Positions 33,988 to 46,290 of a stretch of 64,000 nucleotides of DNA are shown here, one piece after another. The position numbers were made by a program, and so were the translations under genes. Where the stretch lies: contig WTXD01000016.1 in the NCBI GenBank assembly GCA_022496205.1, forward strand, positions 310,001-374,000, in the 5' to 3' direction. Numbering within the stretch: the first letter of the stretch is position 1; every line of letters starts with the position of its first letter. Under the pieces are notes generated by a model, which saw nothing but the letters and a program-made list of their open reading frames with translations, was not told the DNA's origin and made no database searches. This stretch comes from Gloeopeniophorella convolvens. Taxonomy: Eukaryota > Basidiomycota > Agaricomycetes > Russulales.

Positions 33988-34338
33988 TTTCAGAGTACTC
34001 GCGGTCAGGGAGATGGACGTAATCGGCACCCCCAAGGATGCGTTGCCACCAACACATGTTAGCCTCATGTTTCATTTGCACATTTCTCATCTATACATAT
34101 CACGAACCTTTTCGATTCTCCATATGCATTCACCTTATCTCCGTTTCGTAGTAATCAAACACCGCACGATGTTGACTTGACTATGCTTTGTCCGGGTGCC
34201 ACGCCAGTGCAACATGCACCACTCCTCGAGACCCCGGTATCTGCAGGGAAACAGCCTGAGTATGCTCGTGTTGGAACAACAGATATGAGACCCCGAAAAC
34301 GATAAATACAGGTGGGGGATAAATACACAAATAATACA
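33988..34338. other. Short gap between convergent genes
   Basis: This 351-bp gap contains the 3' ends of the module gene at 33122 and of kinase 1. No other feature seen. Confidence 0.6.
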
Positions 34339-35659
34339 TCACCGCGGATCCGGAATAGCAGGCTTTCGTAAAATTACATACTGCGCGGTGCGAACGGCCT
34401 GTCTCGTATGACGGAAAGCAGTAAATAGGGCGGGGTCCTTGATGGAGGTGATCGTTGAGCGTAGCTTGGAAGCGCTCATAGACTCGCGAATGCGGGTAAA
34501 ACTTGCCAGCACTTCTTCGATTGTAGGACGCTTTGCGGGATCCTCGTTCGTCATTCTTTCGACCAGTCCTTCCATGAATTCAAACCCAAGATACTTCTAA
34601 GGTACCGGGATGAGCCACGAAACGATTGAGCGTAGATGGTCCTTACTCTTATGAACTCTTCGTGAACAAGATTACCGAGATAGTAGATGTCCGTTTGGAA
34701 CGGGTTGCACTGCCTTCCTGGCGTCTGATGCTCTGGTGCGGTCTTGTCTCCACCTCGTAGAGGCATCTCCATCACGTCTCGTGATGCGTATTGACGAGAC
34801 AGGCCGAAGTCAATGAGGTAGTATCGGGGCGCAGTCGCTGTACGGGTGTAGCGCATCGCTCTGCCTTTGAAATCCTTGCTTCTATTGATTTGTACGGGGT
34901 GAAATCCCCGGGGATACATCCTAGTCGGATCAAGCATGATGTTGTTCGCCGTGCAATCCCTGAGCAAGAGCTCAGCACCTCCACCTTTTGTGAACAAGCA
35001 AGCGTACCTATGTGCCACATTGCGTTCGTGCATGAATTGAAGTCCCTGGACACGGTAAGTCTAGATGCGGTCTAGATAAGAACAGATCATTACGAGCGTA
35101 CCTCACAGATCTGTGAAAAGAACGAGACAAACTCCCCGTACGTCTGAAAGCGCGGTTTGTCGAAACGCCGTAGGTATGGCATTGCCATCAACTTGGGATG
35201 ACCGGAATCCGGCAATTCTATGAGGTCAAGAAGTGGAACACAATGATTGCGGGGATCCGTCGCTAGGTCTGGCGATGAAAATGTCTTTATTATCGCAAGT
35301 TCTTGGGACCCGTCTTCTTCGAGTAGCTTCTTGAGCATAACTTGTTTGCCATCAGCCACCCGTGATGCATCCATTGCCGCGCGCAGCTGAGAAGAGGCGT
35401 CAGAGAAGCCAGGATGACAGTCCCACGAACTGGTTGAACATACAAGCATAGGCTGTCCGTCCTCCGCAGAAAAGAAGGGTTGACCCGTCCGCTTCCACGA
35501 TGGCTGCCAAGAAGGGCTGTATCGAGTGCGCAGTCTGTATCCACGTTCCTCGAGCTCTATGTAGCGATCGCGCCACCACTCCTCGCTGCTGAAAAGCGTG
35601 CCGATTTGTCGGCCAGGCTCCCCACCATGCTCTGTAGCGGCGTGGGTGGCATCTTGCAT
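34339..35659 (-). CDS. Lineage-specific protein-kinase-like protein (kinase 1), intact
   Basis: Five exons on minus (35659-35444, 35386-35102, 35045-35008, 34959-34647, 34596-34339) give 369 aa. From the N terminus: RQIGTLFSSEEWWRDRYIEL; YRLRTRYSPSWQPSW where a glycine-rich loop would be expected; QVMLKKLL, a candidate beta-3 lysine; FQTYGEFVSFFSQICE; MHERNVAHRDCTANNIMLD, with the HRD Asp and Asn; YYLIDFGLSRQY (DFG); MPLRGGDKTAPEH in place of APE; NPFQTDIYYLGNLVHEEFI; and EDPAKRPTIEEVL. Catalytic Asp, Asn and DFG are present, but no GxGxxG is visible, so activity is uncertain. It does not show the classical FunK1 motifs I know. Convergent with the module gene at 33122. Confidence 0.8.
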
Positions 35660-37115
35660 CGGTTACAAGAGCCTGAGAGAAAACACTGGTGGTGGGGAGG
35701 TGCAGAACGTCGATACCTTGAGTCAACCACGAGGGATTGTCGACGTTTCAACAGCCACGGTGCTGCAACGTTATACAGCCGGCTTGCCCAACGCGGCGTC
35801 ACTGTCGCAAGGACGCAATAAGCACAAAGATTCCTTGTCGTATGCTGCGCAAGCCAGCTAGCTCGCGCCTGTTTTCCCGGAGCAGACCCAAAAAATAAAA
35901 GAGAGTCATGCCCGATACACGAGAAAGTTTGCGCCGTGCCGACGTGCCATGGGAACAAGCCCGCTGCTGAACCAGCAGGAGACAAATTCGAGATTCAAAA
36001 TGGGACAATGCCTCTGGCATCTCCCGGAGGACAAAGCCCCGAGCGCCAGTACGTAAACTTTCTGTATTTGTCCTGTCCGGCGACAATCTCGGATCTGCGG
36101 CCATCATCACGTTCCGATACCACCGTCCCCGACCATCCGTCACCTGAACAAGCTTGAGCAAGCCCAACGAGTTACCGTCCACCACAGTCACTACGCGCCA
36201 GTGTAGCGTGGGCATCATGATACTGTGGGGGCTATCAGCTAGACGCCATCATTCGAAGCCAACACACGTCGTGACGACCCTCAACGTTCAATCCCCAGCG
36301 GATGTGCCTCAGGCATCCCTCAAGGCAGTCTAAGAGCCTCGTGTTCACCACCTTCCAAGGCCCCGATCGTCCTTGAGCAACGGAGCGCCGGCGATCCGAA
36401 AATTGGGGCTTCTTGGGTGGCCTGAAGCGGAGATCCACTGACCATTGGAGCACGCAGCCGCCGAATTCTCGAGTGAGTCGTTGCAGTGCTGTGTTGGGAA
36501 CTCTGGTCGACGCTGCTCCGTTGTGGCATCCGCCCTATCTGTCTGCCTAATCTCGCGCTTTCTAAGACCGGTTTCCTACGGTTTGGATGATAATCGGAGC
36601 TCTGTGCCGATAGGTCGAATGGAGCTAGGTCGCCTGGCCGCAGGTGTGCCCGGTGCCCGTGCAGCGTATATTCCCGTCAGTCTGGCCCAACACCCTGGTA
36701 AGCGCAGGGCCTGTGGACCGACCCGCCAGGAACTGCGCACCGTCCTCACTAGGCACCGACGGAAGTCTGGTCTGCTCATTTGACCCAATGGTCTCCAACC
36801 ATTCATAACCACGCACAAGAGCGACACCGCAGTTCGTGAGGCTCATGCCTAGGGTTGGAATAGGTCCCCACCAGGTAGACCGACTTGTTGCCATAAAGAC
36901 GCCTCGAGATTCTAGATTAATTAGTGCCGTATCATCTACGTACTTTACTTCAAGAACACATACAATATCTATGCTACATAATACATAAATAGTGCCAGTG
37001 AACACAATCAACATGCCTAGTGTGACCATAGATAAGATTCGTCTTATATAGAGCACCTCCGGGAGTCCGATAAAGGAAAACGTAGTAGGTGCGTGTGCGT
37101 AATGTATATGTGCAT
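35660..37115. other. Intergenic, nothing recognised
   Basis: This 1.45-kb stretch runs between kinase 1 (start) and kinase 2 (end), both on minus. No exon was supported on either strand. In contrast to the other kinases, no module gene faces the 3' end of kinase 2. Confidence 0.5.
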
Positions 37116-38429
37116 TCAAGGATCTGGGATCGCAGCCTTGCGCGTAAGAAAATACCTGACCGAGCGGACGGACTGCCTCGCCTGTCGCAAAAGATTGAAC
37201 AACTTGGGCTCTTTCTTCGAGGGTATGGCACTGCGTAGTTTGCTCGCGCTCAGAGACCGTCTGATCAGACGGAATCTCTCGACCACTTCTTCAATACGAG
37301 GGCGTTTTGCTGGGTCTTCGTGAGTCATGTCGTTGACCAATTTGGCCATGAATTCGAAGCCGTGATATTTCTATGATAACCAATCATAAGATGTGCGCGT
37401 CGTGAGGAGAGTATCGTCACACACCTGCATGAACTCCTCGCGCACAAGGTTCCCGATATAATAGATATCAGTGTGAAATGGGTTGCACTGTCTTCTATAT
37501 CGATGCTCCGGTGCCGACTTGTCTCCGCCGCGAAGTGGGTCGTCCATCGCATCGCGTGAAGTGTACTGGCGGGACAGACCGAAGTCAATGAAATAGTACC
37601 GAGGAGGACGCTCGGTCCTCGTGTAGGCCGGCGCCTTTCCTTTGAAACTCCTATTTCGATCAGTTTTCACTGGGTGGAAGCCGTTCGGGTACATTCTGGA
37701 CGGATCGAGCATGATGTTGTTCACAGTGCAATCTCTGGGAGTGTGGTGAGGTTGAGCTGTCTGAAGAAGGTAACACCATATTACCTGTGGGCCACATTCT
37801 GCTCATGCATGAACTGGAGGCCCTGAGCTCCACATGAGAAATACGTCCAGATCTGAAAGAGTTGGGACATACTTCGCATATCTGGGTAAAGAACGCCACG
37901 AATTCTCCGTAGGTTTGAAAACGTGGGTTATTGAATGGGCGGAGAAAGGGAGACACCATCAATTTGCGGGGCCCTTGACCCTGCACCTCGATAACATCTA
38001 GGAGCGGGGCACAGTGGTTTCGGGGGTTTTGAGCGAGCCCGAGAGACGAAAACAGCTGGTTGATTGCCAATTCATGAGGGCCTTCCTCAGGGAGCACCTT
38101 TTTGAGCATGACTGGGGTATTGTCTCGCGCTCGCACTGCGTCCATGGCTGCCCTAAGCTAGAACCACAGCCCATCAAAGGCAACGTCCGTAGGTCTCAAG
38201 TCATATGACTCACAATTGTAGGTTGGCCATCTTCGACCATGTAAAAGCCTTTACGTGTCCTCAGCCAGGATGGTTCCCACTGCGGATGGTACCGAGTACG
38301 GAGTTTGTAACCTTGAGCCAAGATATCTTCATAGCGATCTCTCCACCAGAGCTCGCTCTTGACAAGCGTCCCGATTTGTCTGCGAGAATAGTCGGGTGCG
38401 TTGTTGCTTCCCATTGCGTGCGAAGACAT
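37116..38429 (-). CDS. Lineage-specific protein-kinase-like protein (kinase 2), intact
   Basis: Paralogue of kinase 1 with the same five-exon plan. ATG 38429: MSSHAMGSNNAPDYSRRQIG; LVKSELWWRDRYED; YKLRTRYHPQWEPSW; AAMDAVRARDNTPVMLKKVL; FQTYGEFVAFFTQICE; MHEQNVAHR and DCTVNNIMLDPSRMYPNGF; RYYFIDFGLSRQY; DPLRGGDKSAPEH; IYYIGNLVREEF; EDPAKRPRIEEVVERF; stop TGA 37116-37118. The HRD-like and DFG motifs are kept and a glycine-rich loop is absent. It diverges from the DUF6532 gene at 39458. Function unknown. Paralogy with kinases 1, 3 and 4 is plain along the whole length. Confidence 0.8.
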
Positions 38430-39457
38430 GAGAGTGTGGAGAAAGGTAGTGGGTATGGCGGTGATCGAGCGTATGCTTTGGAGCTAGGGCGAGGTCAGTG
38501 ATATCTCAGCACCACCTGATGGCTATGCGTACGGTTGGCTGTTGCGTGGTCCTGTAGCCACGGACTTGCGATCAGGCGAGCAACACGTTTGAGAAACGAT
38601 ACCGATCCGAACGACAGCGTCATGGCAAATAGCGCCGACGCTACTTGATGTCAATGTAGTATGGCTAGACACCGCCGCAAGGGAGGAAGGGCGGAGATGG
38701 GACGTGAAATTCGCAGCTCTACAATCGGTACTATCAGGTACTGTCATGCATGTCATGATGGCACGAAGGTCAGTTTTCCAGTGGCCGCATGCGGCGTCCA
38801 CGCGGACTGCCGGTACTTGCTGCGGGCCGTGGCCACGTGCTCGTGACTGTGGGCCGTGGGAACGATGGTTCGGATCCATAGGGCCGCGCGTGTTGTTTGC
38901 CAATGCATGCCCGCTTTGCATAGTGCAGTCATCTACTCTACACCTAAGTCCAATCCCTCCATCTTGTCGTGCAGGTTCCCGACACATCGCACATCCATTG
39001 TGGCATAAGCTCCTTCGCGAACTCGCCTGATGTGCCAGGTGAAATGTACCCCTTCTACTTTATCACCTCGTGTAAGTGGTCAATCTATAGAACTCTCGTA
39101 CCATGACTTTTGCATGTGTGCGGACAGCCTTGCTAGTCTTGCCTCTTGTACATAGCCGCTCCAACGCTCGGAAAGAGAAACTCAGGTGACACGGCGTCAC
39201 CTCCCATTAGGGGAATCCGACTGGTTCTCTCCTCGACACTCTCACGAGAGGCTGCTACGCCCCGAAGCACATGCCCCCTGCGCTCGCGTAAACCCGCATT
39301 CTCATTGCCTCGTTGAGACATGCAGACGGGTGTCATCGTGCATACCATTGCTCTTTGATCCCCGATTGCCGTGACACGGGCCTATATACGGCACAGTGCC
39401 CTTGTCCAGCCTGTTGCGCTGAGCTTTCGACCTTGTTTCTCGCTGACACTAACCGTT
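38430..39457. promoter_or_regulatory. Shared upstream region of kinase 2 (minus) and DUF6532 gene 1 (plus)
   Basis: This is 1.03 kb between divergent starts. A TATATA box at 39383-39388 lies 75 bp before ATG 39458. Nothing else recognised. Confidence 0.5.
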
Positions 39458-41035
39458 ATGAGTATCGACCCCACTCCTGCCATCGAAGCAGCAGGTTTCT
39501 TGACCTCAAGACTACTTGAATTCGTGGCCAATCAGTTTCCGTCGGCTCAGGAGAAGCGAGGCGACAAGCGACTCCAGGAAGCCCGTGAAATGGCGAAGCA
39601 GGATGAAGCACTCATCGACCCTACCGACCTCATGATTGTCAAGGAGAGGATAGAATTGTGAGTGGTCCTATTCTGAGCACGCAATGTAACTCAATGTACA
39701 ACAGCACGACCGAGCTGAGATGTGGGTTGGAGAGTAGCAAAGGCATCACAAAGTGGCTACAGGCTAGAGAATACCGCAAATCCGCGAAGAATACACTCAG
39801 ATTTGTCAGGGTATGTCCCCTTGTGCCATTGGTCGAGGCTTATTTATGACTTGCGTTGCAGACGGCCTCGGATAGGGGCAAAGACGCTACTCTCGGATAC
39901 AGGTCGCAGTCGCGGCTTCGCCGAAATCCCTCGAGTCTGTTCTGCAACAATACGCTCAGCCCCGATCCTGCTCGGGCGGTGCCCGAATTAGAACACGTGG
40001 TCACCACCGCTCGGACTCTGTATCGGTGTTGTCTTAGCTGCAAGAACGCTTTCCCCGATCCCAAAGTCAGCGCGGAGTGGGAAGAACCTGCATGGATCGA
40101 GGCCTGTACCAGGGCTGGAGTGGGCCCGGAGCCCCTCGAAATGAAACCAGATATCGTACGCTCGTACTCTTTCGAGCGAATGACTCCCTTACGCGGACAT
40201 GCAGTTTGCGGGCATGGATGCTGGGCTACGCGACGATTTGAAGGCTCGAATCGCCCCTCATGTTGAGAATATCTATGGTTTCAACACTAGTCAAGCATCG
40301 GAAAGCATCGGCCGCAACGCAGCGCTCGCTCAAAAGCTGCTCAGTGGTATGACTTTCATATATCGCGTGAGTACCAGCTTGAATTGTCACTGGTATCACT
40401 CGTGCCAACACCTTCTGCAGGATGTCAAGGGAAGCGATGGGCGGCCCCACTGGCCATATCGACATCCCATCATCCAGAAGGCAGTAAACATCACCTGGTT
40501 TCGTAACAAGGACGATGACGGCGTGGTCTATCACGAATACTTCTCGCCAGTACCCTCCCAAGCCATCGCTCTGGTGCTCACGATGGTAGGCTTTTCTGCA
40601 TTCGTCCCTGCTCATGGCAGTGCCGCCTGACCTAGACGCTTGCCTTCTCCGTTTTCAGATAGAATGCTGCATTGACGAGTGGAGTACTGGTACCCGGGTC
40701 GACTCAAAATGGGATTATGCGCGGTTCAGGCTCGAGTATACGTCCCACATCAAGTCGCTCGAGGCTCTGCGGGAGCACGGCATGCGGCTCGGCAGGGATT
40801 TGCTGCACCAGCTGCAATGTGACCTCCTCAGGGATGCACGGTATGGTTACTTTATGCTCATATGGGATATCTCGTCTGATTATCCTCGATCAGCGTTCAT
40901 GCTGGAGCTCCCCCGGATCGTCGAACGGACTCCGGAAGATTTTCATTCGACGCGCTGGACGCCGCGTACCGCGAGGACCTCCCTTCGTACAACGAGCATC
41001 CCCAAATCGTCGTTCAAGACTCTTCCGATGTTTGA
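39458..41035 (+). CDS. DUF6532-domain protein 1 (with N-module)
   Basis: Exon 1 (39458-39657) and exon 2 (39705-39810, 106 nt) form the N-module: ALIDPTDLMIVKERIE, then TTELRCGLESSKGITKWLQ and REYRKSAKNTLRFVR. Exon 3 encodes an A-rich segment with TLYRCCLSCKNAFPDPK. The DUF6532 domain follows: GLRDDLKARIAPHVENIYGF; WPYRHPIIQKAVNITWFRNK; YFSPVPSQAIALVLTM; IECCIDEWSTGTR; and YTSHIKSLEALREHG. A last exon reads VHAGAPPDRRTDSGRFSFDA and ends at TGA 41033-41035. All introns resolve with GT-AG. DUF6532 is an agaricomycete-specific domain of unknown function, predicted soluble and helical. Diverges from kinase 2. Confidence 0.75.
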
Positions 41036-42365
41036 TAGGAAGACTTTGTCAGCCTGCTATATGGTACCTTCGAAAAGTGAAATATGCATCTGGTATGTCA
41101 ACTTCACGTGGTGGCGCGGTCGGTGTGTGCCTATAATATGCAAATTACTATTGTATCTGCATCCGTTATCTCGTGCGCATGTATGATTGGAAGTACATAG
41201 TGACACCGTCTGTCTGTCGAATCGATTACCTCGTATTCAAGAGCGCGTTCAAACATTTATTCCGGTGACGACTTCGATTACAATCTCCCGCGCTTCGCAC
41301 ATCCAATAGTAAGTACTTTTTTTAATGTCTCGGAGTGCCCCCACGCGCAGATGGCAGGACGGCCAGCGCGGACAAGGCGCGGAGACTCCGCCCGAGCTCT
41401 ACCGGCTACCGCTCGCCAATGCCCCCAGTGAAAGACGGTCCGCCTCCGGTCCGGGCAACCCTGACCAAGTTGAACCCTGCGTCCACGTCCGACGAGACCC
41501 CCGGCGCGAGCAAGCAATCGAACTCAGGCTAGCAGGTTTTCCCGACGCCGCCTCATAGAATTCGATTGACGAAAAGCATGTAATGACTTGCTGGATGCTC
41601 AGTCAGACGACGGAGGTACGTTTCCCTTTAGAACCTACAATCGCGCACAAGTACTCACCAGGCTCGACCCCCGGCGCCGCCGGCACAGTGCTATAGTTGG
41701 CAGTTACAAGCTGCTCACTGGTTGGACTCCAAGCTGTGCCCCCCCTCTCTCAACTGAACTTCGAGCCTCAGAATACCCGGTGCTTCTTCTCAGTCTCCTG
41801 AGATGCTTCTGAGCGTGCGTCGCGATGCCCTTGGCCGCCTGGCATCGTCGACTCTGCTGTTGCCGGGTACAGGATCGTCATCGCCTCTCCGGCGATAACG
41901 CCGTTCTTGGTTGACAGTTTGGGCTTCTTTGCACAGCCGGATCTAGGCCCGACAGTGCGCGTCCACGATACATGCACAGCTACAAATAGTCACGGTCGAC
42001 CCGCCCTCACAGACTACTAGGCATCGACTGGCACCGAACCCCACAGTTTCGGAGGGCATGTACTTCCAAGAACTGTCTTTAAATTTTCTCGTAAATCTGG
42101 GCTGATCGCGACACTCGTCCCCCTGCGCTGTATTTCGGGTTGGGCAGCGGGCGCTTATCGGGCACAGGGGGCATCGATGTGCTATGCCTGGCGGTGATGT
42201 CCACCTTCCTATACCGTCCAAGTCTCGGTTCGGTTGCCGATTGTACCCGTCGAAGCAGCGGCTTGCATTGCCTCTACATTCTGAACTCGACATCTGTCGC
42301 TGCGGGGCGCAATGCCGCCCCCGTCGGGACACGTACGCCGGTACCGGTGGAGCGTCCATCGTACG
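41036..42365. other. Intergenic, nothing recognised
   Basis: This 1.3-kb stretch has no supported exon. Open frames on both strands are short and lack family resemblance. Confidence 0.5.
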
Positions 42366-42371
42366 TATAAG
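42366..42371 (+). promoter_or_regulatory. TATA box of the small gene at 42446
   Basis: TATAAG lies 80 bp before the ATG, at the same relative distance as in the paralogues. Confidence 0.5.
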
Positions 42372-42445
42372 AAGGCATGGTGAGTACGAATTGCCCACAA
42401 CAACCATTCGCATCGAATTTCCAGTTCCTCCCTTCACTCAGCAAC

Positions 42446-42887
42446 ATGCCCTTCTTTGCATATCTCTCAGGCAAGAGATACTTGGACGATGGCGATGAGC
42501 AGATTCGCCAAGCGCAACGAACCATCACATCAAATGAGGGTTCATTGAGGCCTTCAGACTGTCAATCAATCCAGGCTTTGATCCTTGAGTAGGCGGGTCA
42601 CCATCTTCCATATTTTCGAGTTCTGATGCGAGCTATGGCTAGTGCGAAGGATTTGAAGAACTATTACTCAACGCAGGGGAACCTTTTCTCCCGAAGAAAG
42701 CAGGCGAAACTGTATTGTCACAAAGCTCGTAGAGCACGAGAGGTGGCCGGGGTAAGTCACTTGCCATTGACTTGTCGAAGTTGAAAGCACGCGGGCTAAT
42801 AGACCCCAGAGCGCTCCAGAAACTGTGACACCCCCTCATAGAAACACTGGGATACCTTCATTCATGCGATTGCACCGAAATACATGA
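42446..42887 (+). CDS. Small protein of the DUF6532 N-module family (109 aa)
   Basis: Exons 42446-42588, 42643-42751 and 42810-42887. MPFFAYLSGKRYLDDGDEQI, RQAQRTITSNEGSLRPSDCQ and SIQALILD, then exon 2 KDLKNYYSTQGNLFSRRKQA, KLYCHKARRAREVAG. Intron 1 (GTAGGC) is phase 2 and intron 2 (GTAAGT) is phase 0. LRPSD...L.L resembles the LRPS and D.L..QLTL parts of the genes at 33122 and 44054. Exon 3 adds 25 polar residues, and its stop overlaps an 11-bp periodic repeat. Function unknown. Confidence 0.6.
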
Positions 42888-42914
42888 CAGAAACATGACC
42901 AAAACATGACAGTC
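42882..42914 (+). repeat. Three ACATGAC copies at 11-bp spacing
   Basis: ACATGAC begins at 42882, 42893 and 42904, separated by A-rich tetranucleotides. The first copy contains the stop codon of the gene at 42446. Confidence 0.75.
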
Positions 42915-44053
42915 CTTTCCACGATTCCGATATCTCAAAACTCTTGATTCCCTGGTGCAGTTTGCCTGTTATAATTATCGTTTTTCCTGTCCTTTCAACA
43001 ACTTCATTCACACCTACCATGCTCCCATATGTATATGCCATAGTCTATGTCCTAGGAGTGGAGTTGTTCTTATCTATTGAACGGCGCTGCCAATGAGCAA
43101 TCTAATCTAATCTTGTGATGGAGTAGCTAGTCATGTGATGTTATCGCATACTCACTGCTGGCGCCGCGCTAAGTTCAATCACCGCTTCAGTACCCGCCGG
43201 CTCGTCGAACATCGCGCGACGCACGGGTTGACTCGCTGCTAGCACTGCGAAACAGCTTTCGAATTGGTCTCTCGCCTGCCTGACCGTTGGATTATGCCTT
43301 CCATGAATTCATACCGTTCTCATCTCATGGTCAGATTTAAACTGGCGACAAGTGTCATACCGAACAAGTACGATGCATGAGACGTGCTGAATCGAGGAAC
43401 TGGTCAAGCCAAGTCATCATGCACATGATGTCTTTAGTTGCAAGTTCCCAGAGGCTCCGTGCCGTGGCTCCTTTGGAGGGTAGTACTCTTACCCAACAAC
43501 CGAAATGCCCACACCGACCGTGAGTGCCGACGCCACAGCACATAATCACCCACACACGAAGAACACGAAAGGTACATCTATGGCATCTTTGGGACTCAAC
43601 GTCGGCTGAAGGCGAGTCGCTACAGTAACAACAGTAGGCGCGTCACCACCGGGCACCCTCGTTGGCGCGCTCTAATTGATTACTACGAGCCAGTTGGCAC
43701 TAGGAGCTCATACCCGAAATATGCCAACGCTGTGCGCTCCGCGACTTGGCGTACTTCGTTGCGTGCCTTCTTCTCTGACATTATCACAACGTGCTTTACA
43801 CGAGGCTCGACTTGGGCGTGTATGATTCCTCCTTGCGGTAGCTGTCGTTCCCGTGTACCCTGAAATTTCATAGCTTAACGAGGCCGCCGTCACGTCGTAG
43901 CGCTGAGTACCTAGAGAGGTCCTGACGACGGCGTTTTCGTCGTCTTGTACTTGATTTGCTACTTAAATTGACAATATAAGTGACGTACAGAGTTCGTCAA
44001 CGGCCCTCAAGGATCTCCCTTGCCTTTGTACGAGCTAGCCTCCGGCGCTACCC
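42915..44053. other. Intergenic, nothing recognised
   Basis: This 1.1-kb stretch has no supported exon. An AATATAAG about 80 bp before ATG 44054 (near 43973) is a plausible TATA box for the next gene. Confidence 0.5.
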
Positions 44054-44441
44054 ATGGAAGTCCTGAAACACCCGGACACTCTGCGACCATCCAAGCGAGT
44101 GCAACGTGCCGAAGAACTGATGCATGAAGCCATCAAGTTGCTCCAGAACAACAAGAGTTTTGTTGACCAGACTCGGTATGACATGCTCCAGGACCAGCTC
44201 ACGTTGTAAGCATTGCGTCTATTGCCATCTGCCAGCGAAGTGATGACCACCTGGTGTCCATTCAAGTGCCCAGGATTACCGACATGATCTAGAAGACAAG
44301 AATCTGTATCAAAGAAACCAGCAATCGCGGCGCTATTATGCCAGCGTCCGCGAGGCATTCTTGGAGATACAGGTACGGAGTTTGACAAGTTCCTACAGGG
44401 GCTACCAGAACCAAATTTTTCCACAGAGGATCGTCTCGTGA
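44054..44441 (+). CDS. Small protein of the DUF6532 N-module family (90 aa)
   Basis: Exons 44054-44205, 44267-44372 and 44427-44441. MEVLKHPDTLRPSKRVQRAE, ELMHEAIKLLQNNKSFVDQT, RYDMLQDQLTL, then exon 2 (106 nt) AQDYRHDLEDKNLYQRNQQS, RRYYASVREAFLEIQ and a terminal RIVS. It is close to the first two exons of the gene at 33122, giving a family pattern of LRPS-R, EA..LL, D.L...LT, A.+YR..LED and YY...REA. The helices are amphipathic and charged, suggesting a coiled-coil or helical hairpin. Convergent with kinase 3. Function unknown. Confidence 0.68.
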
Positions 44442-44947
44442 AGCATACAAAAAAGATGGGATCTCCGACCTTCGCTATCGTGACGGACATGCAGTGGATA
44501 GAGCGAATGCTTGGACGTGGGACGCAGCGTAGCTCCGACGACGCTACTCTCTGTACTCTCTTCTGTGTTCAGTAACGATGCGAGACCTAAAATGACCCTG
44601 TGGCCTGGGATAACATAGGCGCCCACTGCTACCTGTAATCGCATCTCGATTCTACATGAACGTCTGTGATATCCAGTGAATGTTCTCACATAAGCTCTCG
44701 AAGGGAGCTTGAACGTTTCCCAAGCGTATGCTTCTGATTTGTGAACCGAAGCCAGAACGATCTCGGAGACACTGGGTGGCGCCAACACGTTGCAGCCGCA
44801 TGTAGCATCGTGTATGAACAGGGACGTAGAGGTATGGCGTATTATGCGGATATCACCTTCCCACATATATGTTAGCGAGTATGGAAGTGATTGGCGACCT
44901 AGAGTGATCCTACTTCCTTGGCAACACCAGCTTGCTGAACCGCCAGG
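44442..44947. other. Gap between convergent genes, nothing recognised
   Basis: This 506-bp gap holds the 3' ends of the small gene and of kinase 3. No other feature seen. Confidence 0.55.
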
Positions 44948-46290
44948 CTACGTCGGTTTGGGGATAGCGGGTGTGCGCGCTACAAGATACCGGATTGTAC
45001 GCAGGGTCTGTCTTGCGTAGCGGAACGCCGTGAAGAGTGCAGGGTCCTTTCGCGACGTTATCGCGGAGCGTAATTTCCGTGCGGTGAGTGATGTGCGGAT
45101 GCTGTCGAATGTGGCGACAACTTCTTCAATTCTAGGACGTTTCGCAGGGTCCTTGTCTGTCATCTGATTGACGAGGCCTTCCATGAATTCAAACCCTCGA
45201 TATTTCTGGAGCAGTCAGTCCATTAGACGTGTTGCATATTACAAAGAAACAATTAGTACTCGCCCGCAGAAACTCTTCACGAACAAGGTTGCCCAGATAG
45301 TAGATATCGGTTGGAAACGGGTTACAATACTTCGCAGGCGCCTCGTGCTCCGGCGCAGTCTTGTCCCCGCCTCGGAGAGGCTCGTCCAGTGCGTCCCTAG
45401 AACCGTATTTCCGAGATAGACCGAAGTCAATAAGGTAGTAGCGGGGTGAGGTCTCAGTGCGAGTTCGTCGTTTTGCTCTCCCTTTGAAATCCCTTCGTCG
45501 ATTAATTTGCACAGGGTGGAAGCCTTGCGGGTACATTCCAGACGGATCCAGCATGATGTTGTTTGTAGTGCAGTCCCTAGATTACCTTACGTCGTTAGCT
45601 GGCAGTTCGGAACCCAAAAGCCGTTCCTTGCGGCTCGTCGTGATGGAACATACCTGTGCGCAATGTTCCGCTCGTGCAGGAAATGTACGCCCTTCAAAAG
45701 CGAGTCACAATATGTCAGAAAGGATCCAAATGCGGCGAGGTAGAGGCCGCGCTCACATCACATATCTGCGTGAAGAAAGAAACGAACTCCCCGTACGTCT
45801 GGAAGTGAGGATTGTTGAAAAAGCGGAGTAATGGCATGACCATCAACTTCTGGCCAGGAGGGTCAGAAAGCTCGATGAGTTGGATCAGCTGGACACAATG
45901 ATTGCGGCGGTCTTCCATAGACTCTGCGGAGGATACGAGCTCGGCGATCGTCAATTCGTGAGGGCCCTCTTCCGGCAGAACCTTCTTGAGCATGACTTGC
46001 TTGTGGTCACTGATTCGTTCAGCATCCATTACTGCACGTAACTGGGATTATTCATTGGATAAAAACTTCGAAGAGACGGAGGCGGAACTCACAAGGGTGG
46101 GCTGACCATCCTCCGCCGCAAAGAACGCCTTACGTGTTCCTCTCCACGACGGTACCCACGAAGGGCGATATCGGGAACGCAGCCTGTAACCGAGTTTCTC
46201 AAGCTCGTAGTACCGATCGCGCCACCATAGTTCACTGCTGAACAAGGCGCCAAGCTCCCTCTCACGTCCCTGACTGGGGTTTGCTTCCAT
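44948..46290 (-). CDS. Lineage-specific protein-kinase-like protein (kinase 3), intact
   Basis: ATG 46290: MEANPSQGRERELGALFSSE, LWWRDRYYELEKLGYRLRSR, YRPSWVPSWRG; AVMDAERISDHKQVMLKKVL; FQTYGEFVSFFTQICD; FLHERNIAHR with DCTTNNIMLDPSGMYPQGF; RYYLIDFGLSRKYGSRDALD; EPLRGGDKTAPEH; IYYLGNLVREEFLR; DKDPAKRPRIEEVVATFDSI; stop TAG 44948-44950. Same introns as kinases 1 and 2, and closest to kinase 1. A TATATATA at 46405-46412 lies about 115 bp upstream on its strand. HRD-like and DFG motifs are present; a glycine-rich loop is not evident. Function unknown. Confidence 0.8.
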
